Source: Psychroflexus montanilacus (GTDB lineage Bacteria > Bacteroidota > Bacteroidia > Flavobacteriales > Flavobacteriaceae). Taken from it: a stretch of DNA of 64,000 nucleotides. The stretch's first letter is position 1. Every line of letters begins with the position of its first letter. Positions 43,234 through 52,483 of this stretch are shown piece by piece. The notes under the pieces are model-generated. The model searched no databases and was not told where the DNA came from. It saw only the letters and a program-made list of their open reading frames with translations. The stretch is taken from contig NZ_JAIQZC010000001.1 in assembly GCF_020164535.1 (NCBI RefSeq), positions 310,001-374,000 of the forward strand. The letters run 5' to 3'. The position numbers were made by a program, and so were the translations under genes.

Positions 43234-44283
43234 ATGAGATGGAGCATTAACATTTCTAAAAACACCCTGTACTGGATCCTCGCCTGCTTTATAGGTTGTG
43301 GAGGTATTCAAAATTCTGCCATAGCACAAACAGATTCCATCGTTCTAAAAAATGGAAACACCATCGTTGGTGAACTCAAAGAAATGAGACAGAACGTCGC
43401 AACCGTCAAAACAGACTACAGCGATACCGATCTAAAGATTAAATGGGATAAGATTGAAGAGCTTAAAACAACAGGAAAGTTTGTCATCACACTTCAGTCT
43501 GGTGAGCGCTACACAGCAATTCTTAAGGGTAACTCTGAAGTGATCCAACTGCTCGACAAGAATAAGCCTTTAGCCAGATCACCAATGCGCAACATTGTTT
43601 TTTTAAAACAAATCCAGCCAGATGTATGGAGAAATTTCAATGCGTCACTCAGCCTTGGCTATAATTTCACCAAGGCCAATGACTTATCCCAGTACAGCGT
43701 AAGAAGTAATATAGAATACAGAGGGAAACGCTGGTCTGCTTCTACGCGATACAATCATATCATTTCCTCACAAACGGACGTACCATCAACCGAAAGACTG
43801 GATGCTAATCTGGTTTACAATTACTTTCTAAAAAAGAAATGGTTTTTACTGGGTGAGGTCAACTGGCTTACCAACACGGCTCAAAATATAAGCCTAAGGA
43901 CGGTGAGTAAAGCAGGTTTAGGCAGGTATCTGGTCCAGACCAACACCTTATACTGGGGACTTCAAGCTGGCCTCACCTTCAACAAGGAACGCTTCAGTAA
44001 TCAAGGCGTTGATCTGGAAAATGAAAGTTCCGAAGCTTTCTTGGGTACAGAAGCCAATTTGTACAACATCGGGGATTTAAGCCTGCTCAGCCGAGTCGTG
44101 GTATATCCCAGCTTAACGGAGTCCGGCAGGTGGAGAACGGACTTCAACTTTGATATAAAATACGATTTGCCTTTGGACTTTTTTATCAATTTTGGTGTGA
44201 GTTTAAACTATGACAACCAACCCGTCCTGGGTGGTATGGAGACAGATTATGTCCTGCAAACCACACTAGGCTGGAGTCTGTAG
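43234..44283 (+). CDS. DUF481 family outer-membrane protein
   Basis: From ATG 43234 the 349-residue product has a signal peptide (ending near AIAQ) and a short N-terminal domain (SIVLKNGNTIVGELKEMRQN, KWDKIEELKTTGKFVI) before a DUF481 beta-barrel: ASLSLGYNFTKANDLSQYSV, ANLVYNYFLKKKWFLLGEV, and a C-terminal aromatic ending LQTTLGWSL. A TTG two codons upstream at 43228 is also in frame, but ATG is preferred. The barrel function is unknown; the two-part layout is common in Bacteroidota. Confidence 0.88.
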   Translation: MRWSINISKNTLYWILACFIGCGGIQNSAIAQTDSIVLKNGNTIVGELKEMRQNVATVKTDYSDTDLKIKWDKIEELKTTGKFVITLQSGERYTAILKGNSEVIQLLDKNKPLARSPMRNIVFLKQIQPDVWRNFNASLSLGYNFTKANDLSQYSVRSNIEYRGKRWSASTRYNHIISSQTDVPSTERLDANLVYNYFLKKKWFLLGEVNWLTNTAQNISLRTVSKAGLGRYLVQTNTLYWGLQAGLTFNKERFSNQGVDLENESSEAFLGTEANLYNIGDLSLLSRVVVYPSLTESGRWRTDFNFDIKYDLPLDFFINFGVSLNYDNQPVLGGMETDYVLQTTLGWSL

Positions 44284-44467
44284 CCATTCATCTGTTTTTG
44301 AATATTTCATCAGTAGATCTTTCTTTTAGGCTGAATTTGTTTACAACTCAATTTATGTTTCACAATACATTGCTTAAAGTTATATCTTAGTAGTAGAAAT
44401 CCAGTTGGGATCGATAACTTCTGAAGGTTGAGAAGAAAACTAAGCCTTAACTTATTAAACACGAATT

Positions 44468-44758
44468 ATGAGCAATAAAAACGAACAACTCACCATTAAA
44501 AGATTTGAAATTTTAGAGCTTATTGCTGCATTTGGAATCAGCCTTGTAGCAAAAGAGCTGGTAAAGAAAGGCTGGGAAAAGACCACTCAAACTCCTGCAC
44601 CAGAAAATCCGTATTCATCCAGGGCAAGTGTCAAAGAAGTTATTCTATTCTCTGTAAGTTTAGCCCTGGTGAGTACTGGCATCAAACTTTTAACCCGAAA
44701 TAAACTTGCCAAGCAATGGGATAAGATGGGTGGAGATTTACCCAAAACACTGGAATAA
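44468..44758 (+). CDS. Small membrane protein resembling DUF4235
   Basis: The 96-residue protein has two hydrophobic segments (IAAFGISLVAKELVKKGWEK and VILFSVSLALVSTGIKLL) separated by a Pro-rich loop (TQTPAPENPYSS), and a C-terminal NKLAKQWDKMGGDLP. The arrangement resembles DUF4235, whose function is unknown. It begins the stretch that includes a CDF-like transporter 47 bases downstream, so co-transcription is possible. Confidence 0.68.
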   Translation: MSNKNEQLTIKRFEILELIAAFGISLVAKELVKKGWEKTTQTPAPENPYSSRASVKEVILFSVSLALVSTGIKLLTRNKLAKQWDKMGGDLPKTLE

Positions 44759-44805
44759 GTTTCACTTACCCTTACTGGAGTTAAATATATAGAATAGCAT
44801 CAATC

Positions 44806-45600
44806 GTGGAAAAATCAATTTTTGAAATCTCCAAAATGGATTGCCCATCCGAAGAAAACCTCATCAGGATGAAACTGGAGGAACTGGAGGGCATTCAACA
44901 TCTGGATTTTGACATTCCTAACAGAAAAGTAGCTGTTTTTCACAGAAGCAGCTCAGATGAAATAGAAGCCTCTCTCCTCCAACTCAACTTGGGCACTCAA
45001 AAACTTTCTACGGAAGCAACTCAGCAAACTGAATTTACAGAACAAACCCAGCAGAGAAAATTACTCTGGTCTGTTTTGATCATCAACTTTGCTTTTTTTG
45101 GCATTGAAATGGCGACTGGATTAATTTCAAAATCGATGGGACTGGTAGCGGATAGTCTCGATATGCTGGCGGATTCGTTTGTTTATGGGATTAGCCTTTT
45201 AGCCGTTGGCAAAAGCCTGACGAGGAAAAAAAGAATTGCCAGACTTGCTGGGTATTTTCAAATTGTATTAGCAGTAATTGGATTTGCAGAAGTTCTAAGA
45301 CGTTTTTTGGGGAGTGAAACTCTACCAGACTTCAATATCATGATTGTGGTATCGATTTTTGCATTGATTGCTAATGGTGTATGCTTATACCTGCTTCAGA
45401 AATCTAAAAGTAAGAAGGAAGCGCATATGCAGGCCAGCATGATTTTCACCTCCAATGACATCATTATTAATCTGGGAGTAATCGCTGCAGGATTGCTAGT
45501 CAACTGGCTGGATTCCAGTACGCCAGACTTGGTTATTGGCAGTATCGTTTTTGGACTTGTTATTCAGGGTGCTGTTAGAATATTAAAAATTGGCAAATAA
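44806..45600 (+). CDS. CDF-like cation transporter with modified N-terminal HMA domain
   Basis: A 264-residue protein starting at GTG 44806. The first 70 residues form a heavy-metal-associated (HMA) ferredoxin-like domain with the loop KMDCPSEENLI, in which the usual CxxC is reduced to a single Cys (C, P, S, E). Residues 87-264 are a cation diffusion facilitator-like membrane domain with about six segments, including the conserved LVADSLDMLADSF metal-site motif and MIFTSNDIIINLGVI. CDF proteins export zinc or similar metals by proton exchange. The DCPSEE variant occurs in other transporters of this type, so loss of the second Cys is a family property and not a local defect. Confidence 0.85.
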   Translation: MEKSIFEISKMDCPSEENLIRMKLEELEGIQHLDFDIPNRKVAVFHRSSSDEIEASLLQLNLGTQKLSTEATQQTEFTEQTQQRKLLWSVLIINFAFFGIEMATGLISKSMGLVADSLDMLADSFVYGISLLAVGKSLTRKKRIARLAGYFQIVLAVIGFAEVLRRFLGSETLPDFNIMIVVSIFALIANGVCLYLLQKSKSKKEAHMQASMIFTSNDIIINLGVIAAGLLVNWLDSSTPDLVIGSIVFGLVIQGAVRILKIGK

Positions 45601-45684
45601 ATTTTAAATGTCAGTTTTATCGATTTCATGGTACTCAAAAAGCAATAAATCCTATATATTAAAGTTAAGTTCTAAACACTTCCA

Positions 45685-46104
45685 ATGAAAAAAGTAGCCA
45701 TTGCATTTTTACTCCTCATAAGTTATCAACTTCCATTAGTGGCACAGGACATCACCCTAAAACCCTCTAAACTGGAATCCTTGTTATGTAAACAATGGAA
45801 AATTGCGTTTGCACAAATGGGAGATATGAAAATTGAACAAATCCCGGAAGCGATAGATTTCGATCTTAGGTTTGAGACGGATGGAACCTACGAAGTAATA
45901 GGTCTCAACGAAGATGAAAACACAGGAACCTGGTTTTATGATGAGAAAGAAAAAACAGTAAAACTTAATGCCAGCGGAGATGTAACATTTAAAATCAAAT
46001 CCATCTCCAAAGAGGACCTTGTCATCAATTTAAATCTTGGAGAAGACGCACCTCCAGGAATGTCCAATCTAAAATTGCATTTTCAACCTGCCAAAGGTTT
46101 GTAA
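45685..46104 (+). CDS. Secreted lipocalin-like hypothetical protein
   Basis: The 139-residue product has a signal peptide (MKKVAIAFLLLISYQLPLVA) and a body with repeated beta-strand pattern: LCKQWKIAFAQMGDMKIEQ, DLRFETDGTYEVIG, GTWFYDEKEKTVKLNASGD. This is the layout of small lipocalin-like domains (lipocalin_4 or DUF4923 type) that often accompany envelope proteins in Bacteroidota. No ligand can be inferred. It stands alone, 84 bases after the transporter. Confidence 0.65.
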   Translation: MKKVAIAFLLLISYQLPLVAQDITLKPSKLESLLCKQWKIAFAQMGDMKIEQIPEAIDFDLRFETDGTYEVIGLNEDENTGTWFYDEKEKTVKLNASGDVTFKIKSISKEDLVINLNLGEDAPPGMSNLKLHFQPAKGL

Positions 46105-46193
46105 ATATTAGACCCAAATTTTAAGTTGGTGTTATAGAATTCCGTTATATTTAAACTTTCAGTTAAATGATAAGAATTCTATACCCTCCTATT

Positions 46194-47186
46194 ATGAAAC
46201 ATTTTATGTTCGGGATTTTTCTCGTCAGCCTCATCTCCTGTGATGTCAAAAATCAAGAAAAGTTTTCCCTTCAAGGCACCACAAAGGACATAAAAGATGG
46301 AAGTACTTTGTACTTGATCCATGAAGATAAACCGATAGATTCAGCCACAGTCAATGACAACACTTTCAGATTTGAAACCGAATTAACAGACGCTCCGTTA
46401 CAGGTCATCTTGAGCAAAAAGGACTTTTCTCAATACCGGTTCTTATGGCTGGAAGATAGACCGATGGTGTTTGATGCTTCTGCTACAGATTTTAGCCGTG
46501 CTCAGGTTATAGGATCAAAAGAAGAAAATTTAAGCCAGGCACTGGATAAGAAAACAGAACCTATCGACAGAAGCAAAAGAGCGCCTATACAGCAGGAGTT
46601 TATAAAAAACAATCCGAACAGCCTTAATAGTGCCTACATCCTATCCGTATATTCAACAACCTGGGGAAAAGAAACCACGCAGGAGCTGTTTGAAAATTTT
46701 CCAGAGGACATCAAGCAAAGTTCATACGGCAAGGAAATCGCAAAGTACATCGAGCTCAATCAAAATCCAGCCATTGGAGATTCGTATATTGATTTTGAAA
46801 TGGAAGATCCTGAGGGGAACCTGAAAAAGCTATCGGATATAGATGAAAAACTGATCTTACTTGAATTTTGGGCATCCAACTGTGGGCCCTGCCGAAAGGA
46901 ACATCCAAACCTCATTAAAACCTATGAAAAATTTCATCCTAAAGGCTTTGAAATTTTTGCAGTGTCGCACGATGCTGACAAGAAAAAGTGGCTGGATGCT
47001 ATAGAAGAAGACCATTTGCCCTGGCCGCAGGTATCCGAACTTACAGGCGATGCCAACTCGGCCGGACTGATCTATGGCGTCAACGGTATACCAGATAATT
47101 TCTTAATCAATGCGGAAGGAACAATCATCGAAAGAAACTTACGTGGTGAAAACCTGTATGATAAATTGAATGAACTTTTAAATTGA
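46194..47186 (+). CDS. TlpA-like thioredoxin lipoprotein with DUF4369-type N-terminus
   Basis: The 330-residue product from ATG 46194 has a lipoprotein signal (MKHFMFGIFLVSLISC), a DUF4369-like domain (FSLQGTTKDIKDGSTLYLIH and DSATVNDNTFRFETELTDAP), a helical middle, and a C-terminal thioredoxin fold with ILLEFWASNCGPCRKEHPNL, active site CGPC. This is the common Bacteroidota envelope thioredoxin (TlpA/ResA type) that reduces disulfides in exported proteins. The earlier in-frame ATG at 46167 adds nine residues before the signal peptide and is less likely. Confidence 0.9.
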   Translation: MKHFMFGIFLVSLISCDVKNQEKFSLQGTTKDIKDGSTLYLIHEDKPIDSATVNDNTFRFETELTDAPLQVILSKKDFSQYRFLWLEDRPMVFDASATDFSRAQVIGSKEENLSQALDKKTEPIDRSKRAPIQQEFIKNNPNSLNSAYILSVYSTTWGKETTQELFENFPEDIKQSSYGKEIAKYIELNQNPAIGDSYIDFEMEDPEGNLKKLSDIDEKLILLEFWASNCGPCRKEHPNLIKTYEKFHPKGFEIFAVSHDADKKKWLDAIEEDHLPWPQVSELTGDANSAGLIYGVNGIPDNFLINAEGTIIERNLRGENLYDKLNELLN

Positions 47187-47211
47187 ATCTCACCCATTAA
47201 AGAATTTTAAT

Positions 47212-47577
47212 TTGAACTTAAAACCGATTAATCTAAAAGAAAAATTTGATTCCTTCTCAGAATTCTGGACCCCCAAGGTTGTAGGAGAATTGAATGGACA
47301 ACAGGTTAAGCTAGCTAAATTTAAGGGCGAGTTTGTGAGTCATCAGCACGAAGATGAGGATGAATTATTTCTTGTCATCGAAGGTCAAATTAAAATGGAA
47401 CTCGAAGATAAAACTCATGTCGTCCATGCAGGAGAATTTATCATAGTTCCGCGGGGAATTCAGCATAAACCCTCAGCTATTGGTGAAGCTAAAGTTTTAT
47501 TATTTGAGCCAAAATCTACCGTGAACACTGGAACTGTGGACAGTGAGTTGACCATTAAAACTCCTGACCAAATTTAA
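47212..47577 (+). CDS. Cupin domain protein
   Basis: A 121-residue single-domain cupin starting at TTG 47212, since the only later Met lies inside the conserved barrel. The cupin motifs are visible: SHQHEDEDELFLVIEGQIKM (metal-ligand His pair and Glu) and AGEFIIVPRGIQHKPSA (the second His). Such proteins bind metal and catalyse small-molecule reactions or act as sensors; no substrate can be named. It begins 26 bases after the thioredoxin gene and is followed by a barrel protein 19 bases on, so all three may form one transcript. Confidence 0.85.
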   Translation: MNLKPINLKEKFDSFSEFWTPKVVGELNGQQVKLAKFKGEFVSHQHEDEDELFLVIEGQIKMELEDKTHVVHAGEFIIVPRGIQHKPSAIGEAKVLLFEPKSTVNTGTVDSELTIKTPDQI

Positions 47578-47595
47578 ATACCGAAAAATTTTACG

Positions 47596-48240
47596 ATGCA
47601 AAAAACTGTTCTTATTTTAATTCTTATTTGTTCCTTTTCAGTAAAATCGCAAAACGCCTTAGACCTAGTCAATGCAGGAAATGCTGTGGCAAAAGACACA
47701 GATCCTGTTCCCCTAGAAAAACGCTGGTTTTCACATTTAGATCTGGTTTTTGCAGTCGCAAGTTCAACTGAATACGATTACAAAATTCTAAATGATGCTG
47801 GAAATATAAGATCTGGGGCGCAAACCGAACTGGAGAACAAAGCAGCTTACGGCCTATTGTACAGTTATAGCTATCCTATCTTTAAGAAATTTACACTAGG
47901 TGCGGTGGGTGGCTTTCAACACCAGGTGCAACAGAGTATTACGGCTTTAAAGGCTGGAGCAGTTATGAGGTACCACTTTGTAGACTATGAAAGCGTTAAC
48001 CTCAACTTTATGCTAGCTGGAAACATTGCGCTGAATGATAAAATTGATAGTAATTTTTCAAATCTTCGCCTTGGTTTACAGATTCCCGTTACCCGTGTGG
48101 ATGGATTTGTAATGAACCTGAATATTTTTGGAGATTTTAATAATTTTACATACAACGAAAGTATTCTGGAAGATGTTAATGATGATCCTTCCCGTATTAC
48201 TTTTCGTTCTTATGGCTTAAGTTTAGGTATTCAATTTTGA
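47596..48240 (+). CDS. Small predicted outer-membrane beta-barrel protein
   Basis: The 214-residue product has a signal peptide (MQKTVLILILICSFSVKSQ) and a body of alternating strands (AYGLLYSYSYPIFKKFTLGA, LMLAGNIALNDKI-like, GFVMNLNIFGDFNNFTY) ending in Phe, as outer-membrane barrels do. The N-terminal region with DLVNAGNAVAKDTDPVP is a short linker. No family name. It may be co-transcribed with the cupin gene 19 bases upstream. Confidence 0.68.
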   Translation: MQKTVLILILICSFSVKSQNALDLVNAGNAVAKDTDPVPLEKRWFSHLDLVFAVASSTEYDYKILNDAGNIRSGAQTELENKAAYGLLYSYSYPIFKKFTLGAVGGFQHQVQQSITALKAGAVMRYHFVDYESVNLNFMLAGNIALNDKIDSNFSNLRLGLQIPVTRVDGFVMNLNIFGDFNNFTYNESILEDVNDDPSRITFRSYGLSLGIQF

Positions 48241-48321
48241 GATGAAACCAATCATTTTAGCTACAACTGATATTTAAATATCTAAAATAAAACTTAGGGA
48301 TAGATAATACATAAAACCACG

Positions 48322-48780
48322 GTGATTACACTTATCAAAGATCAATTTCTAGAAATCAATTACAAGAAAGGAAATGGAGCCTGGACGTATCATCTGGTCA
48401 TTCCAAACACCGCCCTCCTGCAAGGCAAGTGGGGATCGCTGAAGGCTTCCGGACAAATTGATGACTACGTGATCGAGGAGATCAACCTTGCGCCCAGAAA
48501 AAATAAGGATAAGCTGATTTCTATAAACAAAGATATACGCGACGCTCTACAAAAAACAGGGGGTGATGAGGTAAAGGTAACCTTGCATCTTCATGACTAT
48601 GCTAACCCTCTCCTTACACCATCTGAAATCATTAGGTGTTTTAAAGATGCTGGAGTTTTGAAAGCATATGATGCCTTATCTGCCAAAGAACAACAGGCCA
48701 TCCTAAAACGCATCCAGTCAATACCTACAGGAGATCAACAAGTCAAAGAAATCAACCATGTGATTTCTGAATTATCCTGA
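48322..48780 (+). CDS. DUF1905/YdeI-type domain protein
   Basis: The 152-residue protein starts at GTG 48322 and has a DUF1905-type beta-barrel (KGNGAWTYHLVIPNTALLQG, VIEEINLAPRKNKDKLISI, DIRDALQKTGGDEVKVTL) followed by a C-terminal helical part like that in the YdeI/OmdA group (AYDALSAKEQQAILKRI). The function is unknown; bacteriocin-protection is a name sometimes given to this C-terminal motif without firm proof. There is no signal peptide. Confidence 0.75.
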   Translation: MITLIKDQFLEINYKKGNGAWTYHLVIPNTALLQGKWGSLKASGQIDDYVIEEINLAPRKNKDKLISINKDIRDALQKTGGDEVKVTLHLHDYANPLLTPSEIIRCFKDAGVLKAYDALSAKEQQAILKRIQSIPTGDQQVKEINHVISELS

Positions 48781-49100
48781 TCCTTATCTTACAGCCTATT
48801 TGGTGACTTTTGGAATCAAGCCACCTCTACACCTTCAGCTTTTTAACTTTACAGCCCGGCAATAGCATTAGTTAAGTAGCTGCATTAAGCTAAGGTATTC
48901 CACGCATTAAATTTATCTGTATCAAAATCAGAAAAAATGATAATGATCAGTCTTTAGATTGCTTTAACAGAGGTTTAGTAAGCTCTTTCACAGTTGAATA
49001 GAACTCTTGTTGTATCTTAGAAACAAATGTATTTGGGTAAATAAAAGAAAAAATTATTGATCCCAAATCATGGAAATTAACTTAAAACTAGACGTGACTT
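48781..49100. other. Non-coding stretch of 320 bases
   Basis: No gene, hairpin or RNA seen. The right half contains GTATCTTAG near 49011, a near-match to the -7 consensus that also occurs near 44383 upstream of the DUF4235-like gene. Confidence 0.45.
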
Positions 49101-50174
49101 ATGGATGCAAAACTAAAACAACTAAAGGACGAAACTGGAAAATATTGTGTGAGTATCATCATGAATACGCACAGGACAAAACCTGATTATGATAAGGATC
49201 CCAAAGTCCTTAAAAATCACATAAAAGAGGCGAAAGAACGTCTTCTGGAAGCTTACGATAAACGAGAACTTAGCAGTGTGCTTCACCACCTGGACCAGAT
49301 AGAGGAGCAAATTGATCACAGTCATAATCTTGAAAGTTTGATTGTTTTTGCAGATGAGCATAAAGCTGAATTTTTGAGATTGCCTATTGAAGTTACCGAT
49401 CGGGTGGTTATTGATACCTCTTTCGCCACGCGCGACCTGGTGAGGGCTTTGCATAAAGAAACCAATTATTACGTCTTGGTGTTGAGTCAGCGAGAAGTGA
49501 GACTTATTGAAGCCTTTAATGATAAAGTCGTAGAGGAAATCGGTGGGGAATTTCCTTTTGAAAACACCAGCCTCTACTCTACAACTAAGGATGAACTTGC
49601 CAATGCTGGAAGACAAACACAGTTGGTTGCAGAGTTTTTCAATCGTGTGGACAAAGCGCTTAACAAGGTGAGGAAAGACAATCCACTCCCGGTATTGATT
49701 TGTACTGAAGAAGCCAATTACCACGAATATCTCAAAATTGCAAATGACAAAAAAAGCATTTTGGACACTTACCTGAACAAAAACAGACTAGACGAAAAAG
49801 CACAGGCCATCGTAGCTGAAGCCTGGCCGTTGGTGAGTGAAAAGATGGAAGCCCAGCGAAAAGCCAAAAAGGAAGACTTGTCCAAAGCTGTAGGTGCTGG
49901 CAATTTCCTAAGTGACTTGAGCGACATCTGGAAAGCTATCGGCGAAGGTCGCGTAGACACTTTGTTTATCGAAGAAGAGCTTTTTGAACCAGCTATCATC
50001 AAAAACCAGGAAATCCACCTTGTAGATGTAGAAAAAGCAGGGAAGCAAGACGTAATTGATGATATTTACGATGAAATGATAGAAGCCAACCTCAATTTTG
50101 GTGGTGATGTGGTCTTCTTACCCAAAGGAGAGTTGGAAAAATTTCACGGCATCGCGGCGAAGACTCGCTATTAG
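49101..50174 (+). CDS. Bacterial archaeo-eukaryotic release factor family protein (baeRF family 3-like)
   Basis: The 357-residue protein resembles the baeRF families related to eRF1: an N-terminal domain with CVSIIMNTHRTKPDYDKDPK, a central domain with TNYYVLVLSQREVRLIEAF, and the C-terminal domain GRVDTLFIEEELFEPAI with DVVFLPKGELEKFHGIAA. Such proteins are proposed to interact with ribosomes in stress or conflict situations; experimental proof is slim. The peptide-release GGQ motif is not seen. The gene stands alone, followed by a strong terminator. Confidence 0.78.
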   Translation: MDAKLKQLKDETGKYCVSIIMNTHRTKPDYDKDPKVLKNHIKEAKERLLEAYDKRELSSVLHHLDQIEEQIDHSHNLESLIVFADEHKAEFLRLPIEVTDRVVIDTSFATRDLVRALHKETNYYVLVLSQREVRLIEAFNDKVVEEIGGEFPFENTSLYSTTKDELANAGRQTQLVAEFFNRVDKALNKVRKDNPLPVLICTEEANYHEYLKIANDKKSILDTYLNKNRLDEKAQAIVAEAWPLVSEKMEAQRKAKKEDLSKAVGAGNFLSDLSDIWKAIGEGRVDTLFIEEELFEPAIIKNQEIHLVDVEKAGKQDVIDDIYDEMIEANLNFGGDVVFLPKGELEKFHGIAAKTRY

Positions 50175-50220
50175 AGTACAGATGTGAGACCTTTAAACGT
50201 TAGAATTTAGATTTATAATG

Positions 50221-50256
50221 AATCCCCTGCAAATCTGATTTGCAGGGGATTTTGTT
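50221..50256 (+). terminator. Rho-independent terminator after the baeRF gene
   Basis: A 13-base perfect stem (50221-50233 with 50239-50251) with a five-base loop, followed by TT and GTTT on +. Confidence 0.88.
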
Positions 50257-50594
50257 TGATGTGAATTTTTTATTTTGATTTGTTTGTGATTTAAAAATTT
50301 CACCACTCACCTGTTTTTATTCTTAAAGTTATGAGCGAATATGGCCTTAAGTTGAGAACCAGTAGAAATCAACAAAAAAGCTATGATACGCTTTAAAATT
50401 ACTAACAATTATCAAAAGATATTTTGGAATTAAATTGGGCTAAATCAATTGTTATAAAAACGTTAATCGAAGATTTTCTTTAATATACTTTTATGAAAAA
50501 GTAATATTTATGCACTCGTTAATATAAAAGTCGGAATTGCTGAAACAGCGACTATAATTTACTGAAAGTAGGCTTTAAAACTAAACAATTTATT
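50257..50594. other. Non-coding stretch upstream of a lipoprotein gene
   Basis: AT-rich, no gene. A 15-base block, AAAGTTAT(G/A)AGCGAA, near 50324 recurs near 51177, and GTTGAGAA follows each at different distances; see findings. Confidence 0.45.
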
Positions 50595-51017
50595 ATGCTT
50601 AAAAAACCACTAATTTTATTAGTATTCTTTGCTTTAACGCTTACGCTTAATAGCTGCGGAGTGATGTTTGGAGGAAGTAAATACAATGGGACCATCATTG
50701 TAAAAGACAATCCAAACGCTGAAATTTCAGTAGACGGTCAAAAATTGGGTGTGGGCCAAACTACCAATTTATTTCCAAGAAACAGAGAGCTTGTTGTAGA
50801 AGTAAAGGATGACAGTTGTGAAAAGAAAACACAAACATTCAATAAGTCTTTTAGAACTGGTAATTTTATATTAAGTGCTTTTGCTTGGGGGATTCTTGGA
50901 ATTGGTATTGATTTAGGAACTGGTGCTTCTTATAAGCCAGATCATAGATCTAATCCTGCAATCACAAAATCAAGTACAAAAGATTTTATTTTTGAAATAG
51001 ATTACGATTGTAATTAA
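50595..51017 (+). CDS. PEGA-like lipoprotein
   Basis: The 140-residue protein has a lipoprotein signal (MLKKPLILLVFFALTLTLNSC) and a domain with PNAEISVDGQKLGVGQTTNL, the pattern of PEGA-like surface domains, followed by a glycine-rich, partly hydrophobic region (FRTGNFILSAFAWGILGIG) and a short tail. It may be exposed at the outer membrane. Function unknown. A clear terminator follows 20 bases after the stop. Confidence 0.7.
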   Translation: MLKKPLILLVFFALTLTLNSCGVMFGGSKYNGTIIVKDNPNAEISVDGQKLGVGQTTNLFPRNRELVVEVKDDSCEKKTQTFNKSFRTGNFILSAFAWGILGIGIDLGTGASYKPDHRSNPAITKSSTKDFIFEIDYDCN

Positions 51018-51037
51018 GAAAATTACTTATTTCATTA

Positions 51038-51075
51038 AAGTCTGGTATCTAACTTTTAGTTACCAGACTTTTTTT
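51038..51075 (+). terminator. Rho-independent terminator
   Basis: A 10-base perfect stem (AAGTCTGGTA at 51038-51047 with TACCAGACTT at 51061-51070) with a 13-base loop, then a T run to 51075. Confidence 0.88.
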
Positions 51076-51280
51076 ATGGTTAATAATCAACTTAAGAAAA
51101 ACAATACCCAAAGCAACTCTGAAAATTATAAACACTTTTCAAAAGCCTAGCAGTCCAAGTATTCCCGATCTAATGTAAAGTTATAAGCGAAGAAGTTAGT
51201 TTAGAAATCGGCATGAGTTGAGAATTTATTTTCTATATTTATATCGATTTAATATAAATGGATTTTCAACCTTAATCACG

Positions 51281-51727
51281 ATGAAATTTCAAAGTAAAAA
51301 AGATACTTTTTATAAACTACTAGTCTTAAGCATAGCTCTAATTTTAAATGCATTCTTTGTGACCGACTTCATCCAAAGTGAAGATTTCAGCCCATGGCAA
51401 CTTTTACCAGTCTTGATCATTAATTATATTATTTTTTATACCTATCTCAAAACCAGATATGAAATTAAAGACGGAAACTTGATCTGTATGAGTTTATTTA
51501 GTAAAGACATCATCCCTATTGACAGAATTCACAGTTTGACCTTCCAAAACAAATACCTTTTTGGATCTCATCCAGCCACAGCTAAGTCTGGCTTACTCAT
51601 CAGTTATAAAACATTTCAAAACATCTATATAACACCAGAACATCAAGAAATTTTTATAGAAAAACTACTGCAACTAAATGCAAATATTACAATGAAGGAA
51701 TTTAAAAGAAACCTAACCAACACTTAA
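51281..51727 (+). CDS. Small membrane protein with bacterial PH-like domain
   Basis: From ATG 51281 the product has 148 residues: two hydrophobic helices (YKLLVLSIALILNAFFV and LLPVLIINYIIFYTYL) followed by a bPH-type domain (RYEIKDGNLICMSLFSKDIIPIDRIHSL, in parts, and TAKSGLLISYKTFQNIYITPEH). It resembles bPH_6 proteins of unknown function. The frame runs upstream to 51218, but that part lacks features and the ATG immediately begins a charged N-terminus before helix 1. The next gene follows after 21 bases. Confidence 0.75.
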   Translation: MKFQSKKDTFYKLLVLSIALILNAFFVTDFIQSEDFSPWQLLPVLIINYIIFYTYLKTRYEIKDGNLICMSLFSKDIIPIDRIHSLTFQNKYLFGSHPATAKSGLLISYKTFQNIYITPEHQEIFIEKLLQLNANITMKEFKRNLTNT

Positions 51728-51748
51728 TCACAAAAAAATAACTCAATC

Positions 51749-52315
51749 ATGAAAAAAATCAATTTACTCCTGCTGTTTATATCAACACTGCTTATGTCTT
51801 GTTCCAGTGATGATGATAATTCTACTGAACTTGTTGAAATGAGAATCGATCATTATCCAGAAACTATGCTCATTTCACCAATACCCTCTAATGAAACAAC
51901 TCCTTATTTGGGTTTGCGTTATCAAGAAGGTGACAATATTGGTACAAACAAATGGGAAAATTTTATTTTTATTGAAGGCTTTGATTATGAACCTGGATTT
52001 ATCTATTCCCTTTCTGTAAATAAAACTACTCTTGCTAACCCTCCCGCAGATGCAAGTTCCGTGAATTATTCATTAAGAAGCATTTCATCAAAAGAAGAAG
52101 TAGGTGCTGAAGTTAATTTCAAAATGGATTTAAAGATTGATGATTTTAGTTTTATCACCAATGACTCTGGTCTTCAACTCCTTAACCAAATTGACGTGAA
52201 CTGTAACGAACTTTGTGATGATTTAGATAGTCATCTAAATTCTCAAACAGATGTCAAAGGAATTTTTAGACATGCCGGAGATCAAACGGTTGAACTTCTA
52301 GAAATCGAACTTTAA
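51749..52315 (+). CDS. DUF4377 lipoprotein
   Basis: The 188-residue protein has a lipoprotein signal (MKKINLLLLFISTLLMSC) followed by the acidic SSDDDNS stretch typical of surface-exported lipoproteins in this phylum. The DUF4377 signature is visible in IEGFDYEPGFIYSLSVNK, NPPADASSVNYSLRSI and the preceding GLRYQEGD. Function unknown. It lies 21 bases after the PH-domain membrane protein, likely in one transcript. Confidence 0.8.
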   Translation: MKKINLLLLFISTLLMSCSSDDDNSTELVEMRIDHYPETMLISPIPSNETTPYLGLRYQEGDNIGTNKWENFIFIEGFDYEPGFIYSLSVNKTTLANPPADASSVNYSLRSISSKEEVGAEVNFKMDLKIDDFSFITNDSGLQLLNQIDVNCNELCDDLDSHLNSQTDVKGIFRHAGDQTVELLEIEL

Positions 52316-52483
52316 AACTCAAGGTGTGACTACCTTACTTCATTTACTTTTAAAGTCTACTCTTTAATAAAAACGCTTGTAGGTATTAGCACTCTGGTAT
52401 CTAAGAAATTTAAAGCTGAGTAGACATAAAATAAATTGCTTCTATTACACCATATCTATTCGAAAATCCTAATACCAACAATC

